DNA of 64,000 bases from Pseudomonas nabeulensis (GTDB lineage: Bacteria; Pseudomonadota; Gammaproteobacteria; Pseudomonadales; Pseudomonadaceae): NCBI RefSeq assembly GCF_004682045.1, contig NZ_QUZT01000005.1, positions 102,462-166,461 of the forward strand, given 5' to 3'. Below, in pieces: positions 9,484-19,207 of the stretch (position 1 is its first letter; each line of letters begins with the position of its first letter). A program made the position numbers and the translations under genes. Under the pieces are notes generated by a model. It saw only the letters and a program-made list of their open reading frames with translations, was not told the DNA's origin and searched no databases.

Positions 9484-10098
9484 TTACATCGGCGGGGTTA
9501 CGCCATCTTTGCCCGCTGAAATGGCCTGCGCCGTAATCGTTCCATCCGCGCCCTTCGCCGCAAACATCACCACCTTCACCCCCGGTTTCAGCAAGCTGCG
9601 ATCCCCCGGCTCCAGGTTCACGATCGGCACATCCTCCGGCACGACGATCTTCTGCTCGCCGCCCTTGTACTTCACGGTCAGGGTGCGCCCGTTGCTCACC
9701 ACCAGGTCGCCGACGGTGCCGTTGGTCATGCTGCTGCCTTCTTTCAAGTCGAATGCGCGATGCCCATCACCGGTGCCCGCCATGGCCGGTGGGAACACGT
9801 GCACTTCCAGCGCCGTGAGGGTGCCGTCGGCATTGGGCATGGCGGCGGAGCCGATGTAGCTGCCGGGCTTGATCTCGTCGATCCTGGCCAGGGTGACGGC
9901 GCGGACCTGGGTGTCTTTTGTCAGGTGTACGGTGACGTCTTCACCGCTGTTGACCTTGATCTGCAACGCATCCCCCTCGATGGCAGTGATGGCGCCACGC
10001 ACGCCCACCCGCGGCGCATCGGCGGCGTGTGCCAGGCCCATGGCCATGGCGGCGGCAAGGGTAGAGGCCAGGAGCATCTTGTTCAGCGTGATCTTCAT
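9484..10098 (-). CDS. Periplasmic OB-fold protein (DUF5666-like)
   Basis: A 204-residue exported protein. The chosen start gives MKITLNKMLLASTLAAAMAMGLAHA, a clear signal peptide; an upstream in-frame start would add 26 residues before it. The mature part holds two similar beta-rich modules, GVRGAITAIEGDALQIKVNSG and NGTVGDLVVSNGRTLTVKYKGG. Each is followed by a segment resembling the OB-fold pattern of DUF5666 proteins. No catalytic motif or membrane helix is seen. Function is unknown. It is convergent with sbp and divergent from the MFS gene. Confidence 0.75.
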   Translation of the reverse strand: MKITLNKMLLASTLAAAMAMGLAHAADAPRVGVRGAITAIEGDALQIKVNSGEDVTVHLTKDTQVRAVTLARIDEIKPGSYIGSAAMPNADGTLTALEVHVFPPAMAGTGDGHRAFDLKEGSSMTNGTVGDLVVSNGRTLTVKYKGGEQKIVVPEDVPIVNLEPGDRSLLKPGVKVVMFAAKGADGTITAQAISAGKDGVTPPM

Positions 10099-10276
10099 GA
10101 CAGTGGATTTCCTGTTTCGGCAGTTGTGTCTGAATGTATCATCGCGGTTCGACCCAAAAGTTAACGATTCAGTCATTAATTTGCGGCATGAGTGTTATCA
10201 CTGCCAGCGGCCTACTGCGCACCAGGCCAAGTCTTTACTCTCGCACGCCATCTTCCTTCGCATTTATGAGAACCCC

Positions 10277-11473
10277 ATGAACGCTACCTCACACGCTACA
10301 ACCACCATGACCCGCGGGATGGTGATGCTGTTTGCGTTCTGCTGCGGCGCCATCGTTGCCAACATTTACTATGCGCAGCCAATCATCGAGCTGATCGCCC
10401 CGGACATCGGCCTCACGCCGGCCATGGCCAGCCTGATCGTGTCGTTGACGCAAATCGGCTACGCGCTGGGGCTGTTCTTTCTGGTGCCTTTGGGGGACTT
10501 GCTGGAAAACCGCAAGCTGATGATCGCCACCACCGTGCTGGCCATCGCCAGCCTGCTCGGCGCCGGGTTTACCGAGCAGCCGAACCTGTTCCTGCTGGTG
10601 TCGTTGCTGATCGGTTTCAGTTCGGTGTCGGTGCAGATCCTGATCCCGCTGGCCGCGCACCTGGCGCCGGCCGAGTCGCGTGGCCGCGTGGTCGGCAGCA
10701 TCATGGGCGGCCTGTTGTTGGGCATCCTGCTGGCGCGGCCGGTATCCAGCGTCGTGGCGGACCATTTCGGCTGGCGCGCGATGTTCATGGCCGCCGCGGC
10801 GCTGATGGCATTTATCAGCGTGGTCCTGCTGATCACCATCCCCAAACGCCAGCCCGACCATAGCGCCAGCTACGGCCAACTGCTGCGCTCACTGGGCACG
10901 TTGCTGCGCAACCAGCCAGTGCTACGTCAGCGGGCGTTCTACCAAGGTTGCATGTTCGCCACCTTCAGCCTGTTCTGGACCGCTGCCCCACTTGAACTGG
11001 CGCGTAACCATGGCCTGAGCCAAAGCGAGATCGCGTTGTTTGCCCTGGTCGGTGCGCTGGGCGCCATCGCCGCGCCCCTCGCCGGCCGCCTGGCGGATGC
11101 TGGCCACACGCACCGCGCTTCACTGCTCGCGATGCTGTTCGCCGCGTTGAGCTTCCTGCCGGCCTTCGTGCATCCGCTGTACAGCGTGATCGGCCTGGCC
11201 GTCACCGGCGTGGTACTGGACTTCTGTGTACAAATGAACATGGTACTCGGCCAACGCGCCATCTACGCCCTCGACGCCAATAGCCGCAGTCGCTTGAACG
11301 CGCTGTACATGACCAGCATCTTCATCGGCGGTGCGTTTGGTTCGGCGATTGCCAGCAGTGTGTACGAACACGGCGGCTGGCTGGGCGTAATGCTGGTGGG
11401 CAGTGCATTCCCGCTGGTGGCGTTGCTGCGCTTCCTGAGCGCGTCCCGTGAACCCTCGGTGGCAACGGCCTGA
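10277..11473 (+). CDS. MFS transporter (drug/metabolite exporter type)
   Basis: Major facilitator protein of 398 residues with about twelve hydrophobic segments. The ATG at 10277 is preferred; the upstream open frame has no membrane-protein character. Between helices 2 and 3 the loop FLVPLGDLLENRKLMIA matches the conserved G-x-L-x-x-x-x-x-R-K motif A. GFSSVSVQILIPLAAHL and SRGRVVGSIMGGLLLGILLA follow, and these are typical of the YfmO/purine-efflux-like group. The substrate cannot be predicted. No regulator gene is adjacent. Confidence 0.86.
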   Translation: MNATSHATTTMTRGMVMLFAFCCGAIVANIYYAQPIIELIAPDIGLTPAMASLIVSLTQIGYALGLFFLVPLGDLLENRKLMIATTVLAIASLLGAGFTEQPNLFLLVSLLIGFSSVSVQILIPLAAHLAPAESRGRVVGSIMGGLLLGILLARPVSSVVADHFGWRAMFMAAAALMAFISVVLLITIPKRQPDHSASYGQLLRSLGTLLRNQPVLRQRAFYQGCMFATFSLFWTAAPLELARNHGLSQSEIALFALVGALGAIAAPLAGRLADAGHTHRASLLAMLFAALSFLPAFVHPLYSVIGLAVTGVVLDFCVQMNMVLGQRAIYALDANSRSRLNALYMTSIFIGGAFGSAIASSVYEHGGWLGVMLVGSAFPLVALLRFLSASREPSVATA

Positions 11474-11479
11474 TTGTCG

Positions 11480-11884
11480 TCAGGACCGCACCAACTTCTC
11501 CAGAGCCGCGTCCGCCAGAAATGACGAGCGGCTTTTCACCTTGTGCTCGCGCACATAGCGGTCGATACGCTGGATGACATAACCGGGCAAGGTCACATTG
11601 ACCTTCTCGGTCTTGCCCAGATAGGGCGAGATGTCCAACTCCAACATCCCCCAGCCCATTCCTGCGTAGTCTTCATGGGCGTGATGATTGGCCACCGACG
11701 TTGGCATCGGAATCGGCCCACCCTCTGCGGCGATCTCTTGCAGCATGATGTGCGCGACTTCCACCGCGGCGTTGTACGCCTCTTCAAAACTGTCTCCGGC
11801 GGTGACAGCCCCTGGAATGTCGGGGATCTGGATGCCAGTGGCGGTAAAGTCATCGCCCCATTCGATACAGATTGGGTATTGCAT
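11480..11884 (-). CDS. hicB: HicB antitoxin
   Basis: A 134-residue antitoxin that binds HicA and represses the hicAB promoter. The N-terminal HicB fold is shown by YPICIEWGDDFTATGIQIPDIPGAVTAGDSFEEAY, with the usual PDxPG core. The C-terminal 45 residues (VTLPGYVIQRIDRYVREHKVKSRSSFLADAALEKL) form a ribbon-helix-helix DNA-binding domain. It lies 11 bases downstream of hicA in the toxin-first order typical of hicAB, with GGAGAG before the start. Identity is strong; activity is not shown. Confidence 0.93.
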   Translation of the reverse strand: MQYPICIEWGDDFTATGIQIPDIPGAVTAGDSFEEAYNAAVEVAHIMLQEIAAEGGPIPMPTSVANHHAHEDYAGMGWGMLELDISPYLGKTEKVNVTLPGYVIQRIDRYVREHKVKSRSSFLADAALEKLVRS

Positions 11885-11895
11885 GAGCGCTCTCC

Positions 11896-12084
11896 TTAAA
11901 AATCAAACAAGCCGGCAGGTTTCCTGATGCTTCTGACGGTGCCCAAGGGCAGGCCCTTTTTGGGATGAGGCACGGGAATGGTGTACGGGTTATAGCGATG
12001 GGTAAAAATATGATGACTGCCCGTAACCCGATCCAGCACCCAACCTGCCTCTTGCAGTTCCTTGATCAATACCCTGCTTTGCAC
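11896..12084 (-). CDS. hicA: HicA toxin (mRNA interferase)
   Basis: A 62-residue double-stranded-RNA-binding-like toxin that cleaves mRNA and halts translation until HicB neutralises it. The active-site histidine is H24 in GSHHIF. The family core PHPKKGLPLGTVRSI is intact. The C terminus reads RKPAGLFDF, where most HicA proteins have K-Q-A-G-L, so a proline replaces a glutamine. The first gene of the operon, it is transcribed on the minus strand from the region before 12120. Confidence 0.92.
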   Translation of the reverse strand: MQSRVLIKELQEAGWVLDRVTGSHHIFTHRYNPYTIPVPHPKKGLPLGTVRSIRKPAGLFDF

Positions 12085-12287
12085 CGCCGCCTCCTTGGCT
12101 TGGCCCGAATAAAAATAACTCTGGAGTTACCTTTACTCAAGCACAACTTTCTCCAAACTGACTGGCGGTTGTTTTGCCGCATATTGAAAAGTCCGCCCGC
12201 TTAAAGCGAGAAGCGGGTGACACCGACAGCCCTTCGCCCTAGGCTTGGGCGTCGAATCAACTTGGCCGTATCGAATAGGACCACCCG

Positions 12288-13169
12288 ATGGATCGCCTCA
12301 CCGCCATGGAAACCTTTGTCCACGTGGTCGAAACCGGCTCGTTTTCCGCTGCCGCCAAGCGCCTGGGCATCGGCCAGCCCGCCGTCTCCAAGAGCATCGC
12401 GCAGTTGGAGACGCGCCTGGCGGTACGGTTGGTGTTGCGCTCCACGCGGGGCCTGACGCCGACCGAAGCGGGACTGGCTTTTTTCGAGAAAGCCCGCCGC
12501 GCCATCGACGAAGCCAACGCAGCGGATGACGCCGCCCGAGGCGCGGGGGCCGGGCTCACCGGCAACTTGCGTATCAGCGCGGCGGTGACGTTCGCACGGA
12601 TGCACATCATTCCTCACCTGGGCGCCTTCCTTGCGCAGTACCCCGAATTGAATGTGGACGTGGTGCTCGATGACCGCAGCCTCAACCTGGTGGAAGAAGG
12701 CATCGACGTCGCCCTGCGCATGGGCAACATGAACGATTCAAGCCTTACCGCACGCAAGATCGGCCAATCACCCTGCGTCATCCTGGGCACCCCCACCTAC
12801 TTCGAACGCTTCGGCGAACCCGCCACCCCGGCAGATTTGCTGCAACATGAAGCGGTGATCTATACCCGTGGCGAAGGCGCGCACTGGACCTTCACACAAG
12901 GCGAGACCGAGTACCCACTGGTTGCCCACGGCCGCCTGCGCGTCACCGCGGCAGAGGGTGTGCGTGCCGGTGTCCTGAGCCATTTGGGGCTGACGTTGTC
13001 GTCCAGCTGGATGTTTGCGCCGGAACTGGCCAGCGGAGAAGTAAAGACCGTGCTCAACGACTGGAAACTGCCGGCACGGGATTTATGGGCCGTGTTTCCC
13101 ACCGGCCGAATGGCGAGTGCCAAGGCGCGGGCGTTCGTGGACTACGTAGAGCAACTGTTGAATCGTTAG
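12288..13169 (+). CDS. LysR-family transcriptional regulator
   Basis: A 293-residue LysR regulator. The N-terminal winged helix-turn-helix spans residues 1-60 (AMETFVHVVETGSFSAAAKRLGIGQPAVSKSIAQLE). A periplasmic-binding-like effector domain follows, with RISAAVTFARMHIIPHLGAFLAQYPELNVDVVLDDR and DVALRMGNM, as in the group that includes DsdC/PgrR-like repressors. The ATG at 12288 is the natural start. It is not divergent from an obvious target, since the left neighbour is hicAB. It overlaps the convergent phnN by 4 bases at the stop. Target genes are unknown. Confidence 0.9.
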   Translation: MDRLTAMETFVHVVETGSFSAAAKRLGIGQPAVSKSIAQLETRLAVRLVLRSTRGLTPTEAGLAFFEKARRAIDEANAADDAARGAGAGLTGNLRISAAVTFARMHIIPHLGAFLAQYPELNVDVVLDDRSLNLVEEGIDVALRMGNMNDSSLTARKIGQSPCVILGTPTYFERFGEPATPADLLQHEAVIYTRGEGAHWTFTQGETEYPLVAHGRLRVTAAEGVRAGVLSHLGLTLSSSWMFAPELASGEVKTVLNDWKLPARDLWAVFPTGRMASAKARAFVDYVEQLLNR

Positions 13170-13723
13170 ACGTTAAGGCAATGCAGCAAGCGCTCGACGG
13201 TATGTTCCAGCGGCCCGGAGTTGTCCAGCACGAATACGCCCGTGGCGTCATCGGCGATCAACTGCGCGGTGAACCGAGCATTCCGTGCCAAGCGCTCCTC
13301 AATATCTGCCAACGACTCCCGCCCACGTGCGATCAAGCGTTGGCGCAATACGGCCTGGTCAACCGTCAACAGCAGCACCAACGATGCCGGGTATCGCTCG
13401 CGGGTCTGCGCCAGGTGCGCGCGTGAGCCGTTGACCAGCACATCGTCTCCCGCCGCCAGCCAGGCGTCGATGTCCTTGGGGATGCCATAGGACAACCCAT
13501 TCGCCTGCCAACTCAGGGCAAACGCGCCCTGAGCCTCCATCACGGCAAACTGCGCCGGGCTCACCCCTTGTGCCGCCTCGCCCACGGCTTCCGCCGAACG
13601 GGTGATGACCCGGCGCACGATACGGCAGCCGCGCTCGGCCAAGCGCGGGCGTGCGGCGTCCAGCAGGCTGTCCTTGCCGGAGCCTGAAGGCCCGATGAGA
13701 TAGATCAACCTGCCTGCCATCAT
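13166..13723 (-). CDS. phnN: Ribose 1,5-bisphosphate phosphokinase
   Basis: ATP-dependent kinase that makes PRPP from ribose 1,5-bisphosphate, usually in phosphonate C-P lyase catabolism. Protein of about 185 residues. The P-loop is IYLIGPSGSGKDSLL near residue 10. RRVITRSAEAVGEAAQGVS and a guanylate-kinase-like fold follow, with LTVDQAVLRQRLIARGRES near residue 140. Two adjacent ATGs exist (13723 and 13720), and a GAGGA lies just upstream; the first is given. No other phn genes are seen nearby, so the gene stands alone or at the end of a cluster outside this view. Confidence 0.86.
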   Translation of the reverse strand: MMAGRLIYLIGPSGSGKDSLLDAARPRLAERGCRIVRRVITRSAEAVGEAAQGVSPAQFAVMEAQGAFALSWQANGLSYGIPKDIDAWLAAGDDVLVNGSRAHLAQTRERYPASLVLLLTVDQAVLRQRLIARGRESLADIEERLARNARFTAQLIADDATGVFVLDNSGPLEHTVERLLHCLNV

Positions 13724-13835
13724 TGCGTCCTCTGTCTTGGCGATGATCAACGAGCCGGCGGGGCGGAATGCGATTGCGGCCAAGCTGATGAATATTTGAC
13801 CTGTGTTAAGAGGTCGAAAGGACAAAAAATAACCT

Positions 13836-13940
13836 GTGGCGAGGGAGCTTGCTCCCGTTGGACTGCGTAGCAGTCCCAGTCTTTTAAAACAAAGAGCAGG
13901 GGCCGCTTCGCGGCCCAGCGGGAGCAAGCTCCCTCGCCAC
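13836..13940. repeat. REP-like inverted pair of a second family
   Basis: Arms read GTGGCGAGGGAGCTTGCTCCC (13836 onward) and its inverse ending at 13940. A GC-rich inner palindrome (GGCCGCTTCGCGGCC) lies near 13910. This is a different REP family from the GGGGGCTTGCCCCC type. Confidence 0.82.
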
Positions 13941-13988
13941 AGTGCTCACCCTTAACTGACTGGCATTAGACCCGAAGGTCGCCTTTTG

Positions 13989-14384
13989 TCATTGCGCGTA
14001 TTTTTTGCTCAACCCCGGCGGCACGCCCTGCACGTTGGTGTCTTCCCACGGGCCATTCGGGCTGATGGAGCGGCTCCAGCCGTTGCTCCAGCGATAGTAG
14101 GTGCGCTGGCGGTAGAAGGTGTCGGGCTGGTCTTCCAGCACGTAGACCTTCATGGTCCCGTCCCAGTGGCTCGCCGCGCCCGGCGGCGGGGCGAAGGTCG
14201 GTGATGACGTCGGGACGGGCTTGGGTGGCGGGGTCACCGGGCCGGAGGGTTTGGTGCTGGGTTGGGTCGATGGGCCCGACGGCGGGATGGTCGGGCCGGT
14301 GGGTGCGGGAGGTGGCCGGTGGACCGCACAAGCGCTCAGGCCGAGTACCAGGCTGAGCAAGGTGATGCGTGCAAATGCGGTCAT
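13989..14384 (-). CDS. Proline-rich lipoprotein, unknown function
   Basis: A 131-residue predicted lipoprotein. The lipobox is LSAC at about residues 16-19 after a short hydrophobic signal. Next comes a proline/threonine/serine-rich linker (residues 22-70). A small folded C-terminal part with SHWDGTMKVYVLEDQPDTFY and YYRWSNGWSRSI follows, rich in Trp and Tyr. It begins 17 bases after the ccmI stop and may be read through from the ccm operon. No enzymatic motif is seen. The architecture suggests a membrane-tethered periplasmic surface protein. Confidence 0.72.
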   Translation of the reverse strand: MTAFARITLLSLVLGLSACAVHRPPPAPTGPTIPPSGPSTQPSTKPSGPVTPPPKPVPTSSPTFAPPPGAASHWDGTMKVYVLEDQPDTFYRQRTYYRWSNGWSRSISPNGPWEDTNVQGVPPGLSKKYAQ

Positions 14385-14400
14385 GGGCGTTTCCTCGAAA

Positions 14401-15591
14401 TTACTGATCCGGACGGTCGATGGTCAGCTGCTGCAACGCAGTGGTGGTGCTGGCCAAGGGTTGGCTGCGGCCGATCCACTCGCCAGTGGTCGGCTGACCG
14501 GCCCGGGATATGCGCGCAACCAGTTGGACTTCGGGGAAGTTCGACAGTTTCAACTGCGGCATCATCGCGTCGGCATCGCCCAGTTCGACGGTCACCGGCA
14601 GTTCAGCCACGGTGACGCGCTTGGCTGCCAGCGGCGCCGGTGGGCCGGCGACGGCACGGGCGAAGATGAATACGCTGTCGGTAGGCAGGGATTTGGCCTT
14701 CACCTCGGCGGACAAATCCACGCGCACTTTCAGAACCGCCTTGGGCGCCTGGACGACGGTGCCGCCGCTTTCTTTCAGCTTTTCCGCGGCCCGATCAATG
14801 CCGCCTTGCAACGCAACACGGGAGTTGTCCTCTGGTGGCAATTGGGCCAGCAGGCGATTCCAGTAGTCGATGGCTTCCTGGTAACGCTGGCCTTCAAATG
14901 CAGCGATGCCGAGCAGGCCGAGGCTGGTGACTTCCTTGGGGTCGAGCTTCAACGCCTCGTCGGTCAACGCCTGGACCTTGGGCGACCATTGTTTATTGTC
15001 GGCAAAATACTGGGCCTGCGCCCACTGGCCGAGCAACTCGGGCTGGCGACCGGCCAGGGCCACCGTGCGTTCGAACACCTGGGCGGCATCGGCAGCACGG
15101 TCCTGGGCCATGTAGGCGCGCCCGAGGAAGTACAGGCCTTCGGCGGAGTCTGGCTGGGCGGCGGCGGCGCGTTCCAGGCGGTGAGTCATGTCTTCCATGG
15201 ACACCGGTGGCCGGGCAAATTCGCGGGTCAGTTCAACCTTGTCGCTGGCGCCGAAATGCAGGTACAGGGCAACGCCCAATACGGGTACGAGGATCGCGGC
15301 AAACAACGGCAGCGGCTTGCCCAAACGCGATTCACGGGGCTTTTCCACACCCTCGGTGTCGGCGAGCAATTCGCGGGCGGCTTCGGCGCGACCGGTGTCG
15401 AGCTGGGCGGCGTTTAGCACGCCTTCATCCTGCTGCACTTGCAGCTCGGCGACGCGTTCCTGATACAGCGCCACGTTCAGCGCGGTACGGTCCTCTTCAC
15501 GCTGGGCGCGGCGGCCGCGCAGGACAGGGATCAACAGGAAACTCAGGGCAATCAGAAGCAGCAAGCCGGCTGCGAGCCAGAAATCAATCAT
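14401..15591 (-). CDS. ccmI: Cytochrome c maturation protein CcmI (CycH)
   Basis: Chaperone that presents apocytochrome c to the CcmF/CcmH heme lyase complex. It has 396 residues from MIDFWLAAG. Two N-terminal membrane helices lie around residues 1-22 and near 95-115 ([17 protein letters not shown]). A cytoplasmic loop with [23 protein letters not shown] lies between them, and periplasmic TPR repeats follow ([19 protein letters not shown] and relatives, residues 150-270). The start overlaps the ccmH end, consistent with the coupled operon. It is the last ccm gene. Confidence 0.93.
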   Translation of the reverse strand: MIDFWLAAGLLLLIALSFLLIPVLRGRRAQREEDRTALNVALYQERVAELQVQQDEGVLNAAQLDTGRAEAARELLADTEGVEKPRESRLGKPLPLFAAILVPVLGVALYLHFGASDKVELTREFARPPVSMEDMTHRLERAAAAQPDSAEGLYFLGRAYMAQDRAADAAQVFERTVALAGRQPELLGQWAQAQYFADNKQWSPKVQALTDEALKLDPKEVTSLGLLGIAAFEGQRYQEAIDYWNRLLAQLPPEDNSRVALQGGIDRAAEKLKESGGTVVQAPKAVLKVRVDLSAEVKAKSLPTDSVFIFARAVAGPPAPLAAKRVTVAELPVTVELGDADAMMPQLKLSNFPEVQLVARISRAGQPTTGEWIGRSQPLASTTTALQQLTIDRPDQ

Positions 15592-16057
15592 CAGTCTTGG
15601 TGTCCAGCAATTGGTCGAGGCGTTTACGCTCATCTAAGGACAGCGCGTCGGAACCATCGGCAGGCGCGGCGCGGCGACGGCGTACGATCACGGCCATCAC
15701 CACCACACCGGCCAGCAACAGCCCAGCGGGGCCGAACCAGAGCAACGCGGTCTTGCCGGTGAGGGCCGGTTTGTAGCGCACGAAATCACCGTAGCGGTCG
15801 ACCATGAAGTCGATGATCTGCTGGTTGTCCTTGCCCTCCCCCAGCATGCGGAAGATTTCCTTGCGTAGGTCGGCGGCGATGGGCGCGTTGGAGTCGGCGA
15901 TGTCCTGGTTCTGGCATTTGGGGCAGCGCAGTTCCTTGGTCAAGTCGCGGAAACGCTCGCGCTCGGCGTCGTTGGCGAATTCATAGGTGTCGATGGCGGC
16001 GTGGGCCACGCCGGCCAAGCCCAAGGCCAATACCGCAGCGGCTAACAGACGCTTCAT
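15584..16057 (-). CDS. ccmH: Cytochrome c maturation protein CcmH (CycL)
   Basis: A 157-residue periplasm-facing thiol oxidoreductase that reduces apocytochrome c before heme ligation. It has an N-terminal signal sequence ([17 protein letters not shown]). The family motif [19 protein letters not shown] near residue 43 contains the redox CxxC. A C-terminal membrane helix ([21 protein letters not shown]) is near residue 105. The start overlaps ccmG by 4 bases and the stop overlaps the ccmI start. Confidence 0.95.
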   Translation of the reverse strand: MKRLLAAAVLALGLAGVAHAAIDTYEFANDAERERFRDLTKELRCPKCQNQDIADSNAPIAADLRKEIFRMLGEGKDNQQIIDFMVDRYGDFVRYKPALTGKTALLWFGPAGLLLAGVVVMAVIVRRRRAAPADGSDALSLDERKRLDQLLDTKTDD

Positions 16058-16590
16058 GGCTTGGCCTCATCGACCAGCGCCTGGTACTTGGCGGCCAGTT
16101 GCTCGCGCCACACCACTTCGTCGATCACACCGACGTACTTGTCGCGGATCACGCCCTTGGCGTCGATAAAGAAGGTTTCCGGGGCGCCGTACACGCCGAG
16201 GTTCAGGCCGAGGTTGCCGTCTTCATCGCGGATATCCAACTGGTACGGGTTGTGGAACTCGGCCAGCCATTTCAAGGCGGCGGCGTTGTCGTCCTTGTAG
16301 TTGATGCCGTAGATCACCACGCCTTTCTCGGCGAGCTTGTTCAACACCGGATGCTCGACGCGGCACGAGATGCACCAGGTGCCCCACACGTTGACCAGCG
16401 CCGGCTTGCCCAGCAGGTCGGCCTGGGTCAGGGTTTTATCGCCCTGTACGGTCGGCAGGCTGAACGCGGGGAACGGCTTGCCGATCATCGCCGAAGGCAG
16501 CTCCGCCGGGTCCAGGTACAAACCGCGATACAGGAAGACCGCCACCACCAGAAACGCCGCCAGCGGCAAGACCATCAACCAACGCTTCAT
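16054..16590 (-). CDS. ccmG: Thiol:disulfide interchange protein CcmG (DsbE)
   Basis: A membrane-anchored periplasmic thioredoxin-like protein of 178 residues that passes electrons to apocytochrome c in heme maturation. It has one N-terminal anchor (LMVLPLAAFLVVAVFLYRGLYL). The active site WCISC lies in VNVWGTWCISCRVEHP near residue 80. The acidic loop GVYGAPETFFIDAKGVIRDKYVG near residue 135 is characteristic of DsbE. It overlaps both ccmF and ccmH by 4 bases. Confidence 0.95.
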   Translation of the reverse strand: MKRWLMVLPLAAFLVVAVFLYRGLYLDPAELPSAMIGKPFPAFSLPTVQGDKTLTQADLLGKPALVNVWGTWCISCRVEHPVLNKLAEKGVVIYGINYKDDNAAALKWLAEFHNPYQLDIRDEDGNLGLNLGVYGAPETFFIDAKGVIRDKYVGVIDEVVWREQLAAKYQALVDEAKP

Positions 16591-18578
16591 ACCGCCGCTC
16601 CTTGCAGGCCGAGGGCTTCACGCACCCGGCTCTTGACCTTGACCCGATACCGCCGATCCAGCGCCGCCAGCAAACCACCGAAACCGGTGAGCAAGCCGCC
16701 GAACCAGATCCAGCGCACAAACGGCTTCACATGCACACGCACCGCCCAGGCGCCGTCGCCCAGCGGTTCACCCAGCGCCACATACAGGTCGCGGGTGAAA
16801 CCGGCGTCGATGCCGGCTTCGGTCATCATCGAACTCTGTACGGTGTACAGGCGTTTTTCCGGGTGCAGCACTGCCACTTCCTTGCCGTTGCGCACCACAC
16901 GCACGGTGCCTTTGTCGGAAGTGAAGTTCGGGCCCTCGAAGTGTTTGGCACCTTCAAAGATGAAGTGGTAACCGGCCAGGTCCATGGACTCGCCCGGCGC
17001 CAAACGCAGGTCGCGCTCAGCGCTGTTCTGGCTGGACAACACCACGCCCAGGGCGCACACGGCGATGCCGATATGGGCGATCTGCATGCCCCAGTAGCTG
17101 CGGGTCAGGCTTGGTAGCCCTTTGATCAGGCCTTTGTGGCGGGTCTTGTCGAAGATATCCCGCACACCGGCCAGCAATACCCAGGCCGCCAGCAGGAAGG
17201 TCGCGAGCACCGCCCAGTTGAAGTCGCCGTAGGCGATACCGGCGATCACCGCCAGCGCCACGCTGCCCAGCAGCACAGGCATCAGCATGCCTGCCAGCCA
17301 TTTCACCGGGGTGTCTTTCCAGCGCACCAGCACACCGACCGCCATCACCACCATCAACAAGCCCATCAGCGGAATGAACAACGCGTTGAAATACGGCGGG
17401 CCGACGGACAGCTTGGCGCCGCTCAGAGCGTCCAGCACCAACGGGTACAGGGTGCCGAGCAGAATCATCGACGCGGCCACCACCAGCACCAGGTTATTGC
17501 CCAGCAGCAGGGTTTCCCGCGACCACAGGTTGAAGCCGACCTGGCTCTTGACCACCGGGGCGCGCAGTGCAAACAACGTGAGTGAACCGCCGACCACAAA
17601 CAGCAAGAAGATCAGGATGAACACACCGCGTTCCGGGTCGGACGCAAACGCGTGCACCGAGGTCAACACGCCCGACCGCACAAGGAAAGTGCCGAGCAGG
17701 CTGAGGGAAAACGCCGCGATAGCCAGCAACACGGTCCAGCTCTTGAACACGCCGCGTTTTTCGGTGACCGCCAGCGAGTGAATCAGCGCCGTGCCCACCA
17801 GCCAGGGCATGAACGAGGCGTTTTCCACCGGGTCCCAGAACCACCAGCCGCCCCAGCCGAGTTCGTAGTAGGCCCACCAGGAGCCGAGGGTGATACCGAT
17901 ACCGAGGAACGCCCAGGCAACGATGGTCCACGGCCGCGACCAGCGCGCCCATGCGGCGTCGAGGCGACCACCGAGCAGCGCGGCGATGGCAAAGGCGAAA
18001 GCCACGGAGAAACCGACGTAGCCCATGTAGAGCATCGGCGGGTGCACGATCAGGCCGATGTCTTGCAGCAACGGGTTGAGGTCATGCCCGTCCGCCGGAA
18101 CCTGCGGCAAGATGCGGCTGAACGGGTTGGAGGTCATGATCAGGAACAGCAGGAAACCGATGCTGATCATGCCCATCACCGCCAGCACCCGCGCCAGCAT
18201 TACTTGCGGCAGTTGGCGCGAGAACACCGACACGGCAAAGGTCCAGCCACCGAGGATCAACGCCCACAGCAGCAACGAGCCTTCGTGGGCGCCCCACACG
18301 GCGCTGAATTTGTAATACCAGGGCAAGGCGCTGTTGGAGTTATTGGCCACATAGGCGACGGAAAAATCGTCGGTCATAAAGGCATAGGTCAGGCAGCCGA
18401 AGGCGAAAACCAGAAACGCGAACTGCCCCCACGCGGCCGGCTGCGCCAGGCTCATCCACAAGCGATCACCCCGCCAGGCGCCCAGCAGCGGCACCACGGC
18501 TTGCACGATGGCAAAGCACAGCGCGAGGATCATCGCCAAGTGACCCAGTTCCGGAATAAACAGTGCAGACGTCATCAC
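16587..18578 (-). CDS. ccmF: Heme lyase subunit CcmF
   Basis: A large polytopic inner-membrane protein of 663 residues, part of the CcmFHI lyase that attaches heme to CxxCH apocytochromes. The tryptophan-rich WWD motif GWGGWWFWDPVENASFMPW lies near residue 240. Multiple histidine-bearing membrane helices flank it. The C-terminal periplasmic part runs to residue 660. Two ATGs occur at 18578 and 18575; the first is given. The start lies one base from the end of ccmE, so translation is coupled. Confidence 0.96.
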   Translation of the reverse strand: MMTSALFIPELGHLAMILALCFAIVQAVVPLLGAWRGDRLWMSLAQPAAWGQFAFLVFAFGCLTYAFMTDDFSVAYVANNSNSALPWYYKFSAVWGAHEGSLLLWALILGGWTFAVSVFSRQLPQVMLARVLAVMGMISIGFLLFLIMTSNPFSRILPQVPADGHDLNPLLQDIGLIVHPPMLYMGYVGFSVAFAFAIAALLGGRLDAAWARWSRPWTIVAWAFLGIGITLGSWWAYYELGWGGWWFWDPVENASFMPWLVGTALIHSLAVTEKRGVFKSWTVLLAIAAFSLSLLGTFLVRSGVLTSVHAFASDPERGVFILIFLLFVVGGSLTLFALRAPVVKSQVGFNLWSRETLLLGNNLVLVVAASMILLGTLYPLVLDALSGAKLSVGPPYFNALFIPLMGLLMVVMAVGVLVRWKDTPVKWLAGMLMPVLLGSVALAVIAGIAYGDFNWAVLATFLLAAWVLLAGVRDIFDKTRHKGLIKGLPSLTRSYWGMQIAHIGIAVCALGVVLSSQNSAERDLRLAPGESMDLAGYHFIFEGAKHFEGPNFTSDKGTVRVVRNGKEVAVLHPEKRLYTVQSSMMTEAGIDAGFTRDLYVALGEPLGDGAWAVRVHVKPFVRWIWFGGLLTGFGGLLAALDRRYRVKVKSRVREALGLQGAAV

Positions 18579-19034
18579 TTAGCCCTCCTTCGCTGGCTTT
18601 GGCGCGGACTGGCCGCTGTCCTTGAGCGCCTTGGTGACTTCCGGCGGCATGTATTTTTCATCGTGCTTGGCCAGCACTTCATCGGCCACCACCACGCCGT
18701 CGGCATTGAGTTTGCCCAAGGCGACGATGCCCTGGCCTTCGCGGAACAGGTCCGGGAGGATGCCGCGGTAGGTGATGGTCACGGCCTTGTTGAAGTCGGT
18801 GACCACGAAGGTCACGTCGAGGGAATCGCTGGAACGCTTCAGAGACCCCTTCTCCACCATGCCGCCGGCGCGGATGCGCGTGTCCAGCGGCGCTTCGCCG
18901 TTGGCGATCTGGGTCGGGGTATAGAACAGGTTGATGTTCTGCTGCAACGCGCTCAAGGCCAGGGCCACGGCAATGCCGACGCCGGCCAGGATGGCAAGGA
19001 TGATCAACAGACGCTTTCTACGCAGCGGATTCAC
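18579..19034 (-). CDS. ccmE: Periplasmic heme chaperone CcmE
   Basis: A 151-residue heme chaperone anchored by an N-terminal helix ([20 protein letters not shown]). It covalently holds heme on a histidine, visible here in [13 protein letters not shown] near residue 124. The beta-barrel OB fold lies between. The start codon is GTG at 19034, sharing four bases with the ccmD stop. Family length matches. Confidence 0.95.
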   Translation of the reverse strand: MNPLRRKRLLIILAILAGVGIAVALALSALQQNINLFYTPTQIANGEAPLDTRIRAGGMVEKGSLKRSSDSLDVTFVVTDFNKAVTITYRGILPDLFREGQGIVALGKLNADGVVVADEVLAKHDEKYMPPEVTKALKDSGQSAPKPAKEG

Positions 19035-19207
19035 TTTTCGGTCTCCCGGCGCAGACGACGCGCCTCTTGTTGCAGGTAACGCTTGCGGGCCAGGATCGGC
19101 GCGGCGACGTTGAGGGCCAGCACCGCCAGGCAGATGCCATAGGCCGTCCAGACATACAGGCCATGGTGGCCCATGGCGAGAAAATCACTGAAAGAAGCAA
19201 AACTCAT
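19031..19207 (-). CDS. ccmD: Heme exporter protein CcmD
   Basis: A small membrane protein of 58 residues that releases holo-CcmE from the CcmABC complex. Reading from the ATG at 19207 gives an N-terminal stretch with [18 protein letters not shown]. One transmembrane helix ([16 protein letters not shown]) follows, then a strongly basic cytoplasmic tail ([18 protein letters not shown]). Both ends overlap neighbours: ATGA with ccmC and GTGA with ccmE. Confidence 0.93.
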   Translation of the reverse strand: MSFASFSDFLAMGHHGLYVWTAYGICLAVLALNVAAPILARKRYLQQEARRLRRETEK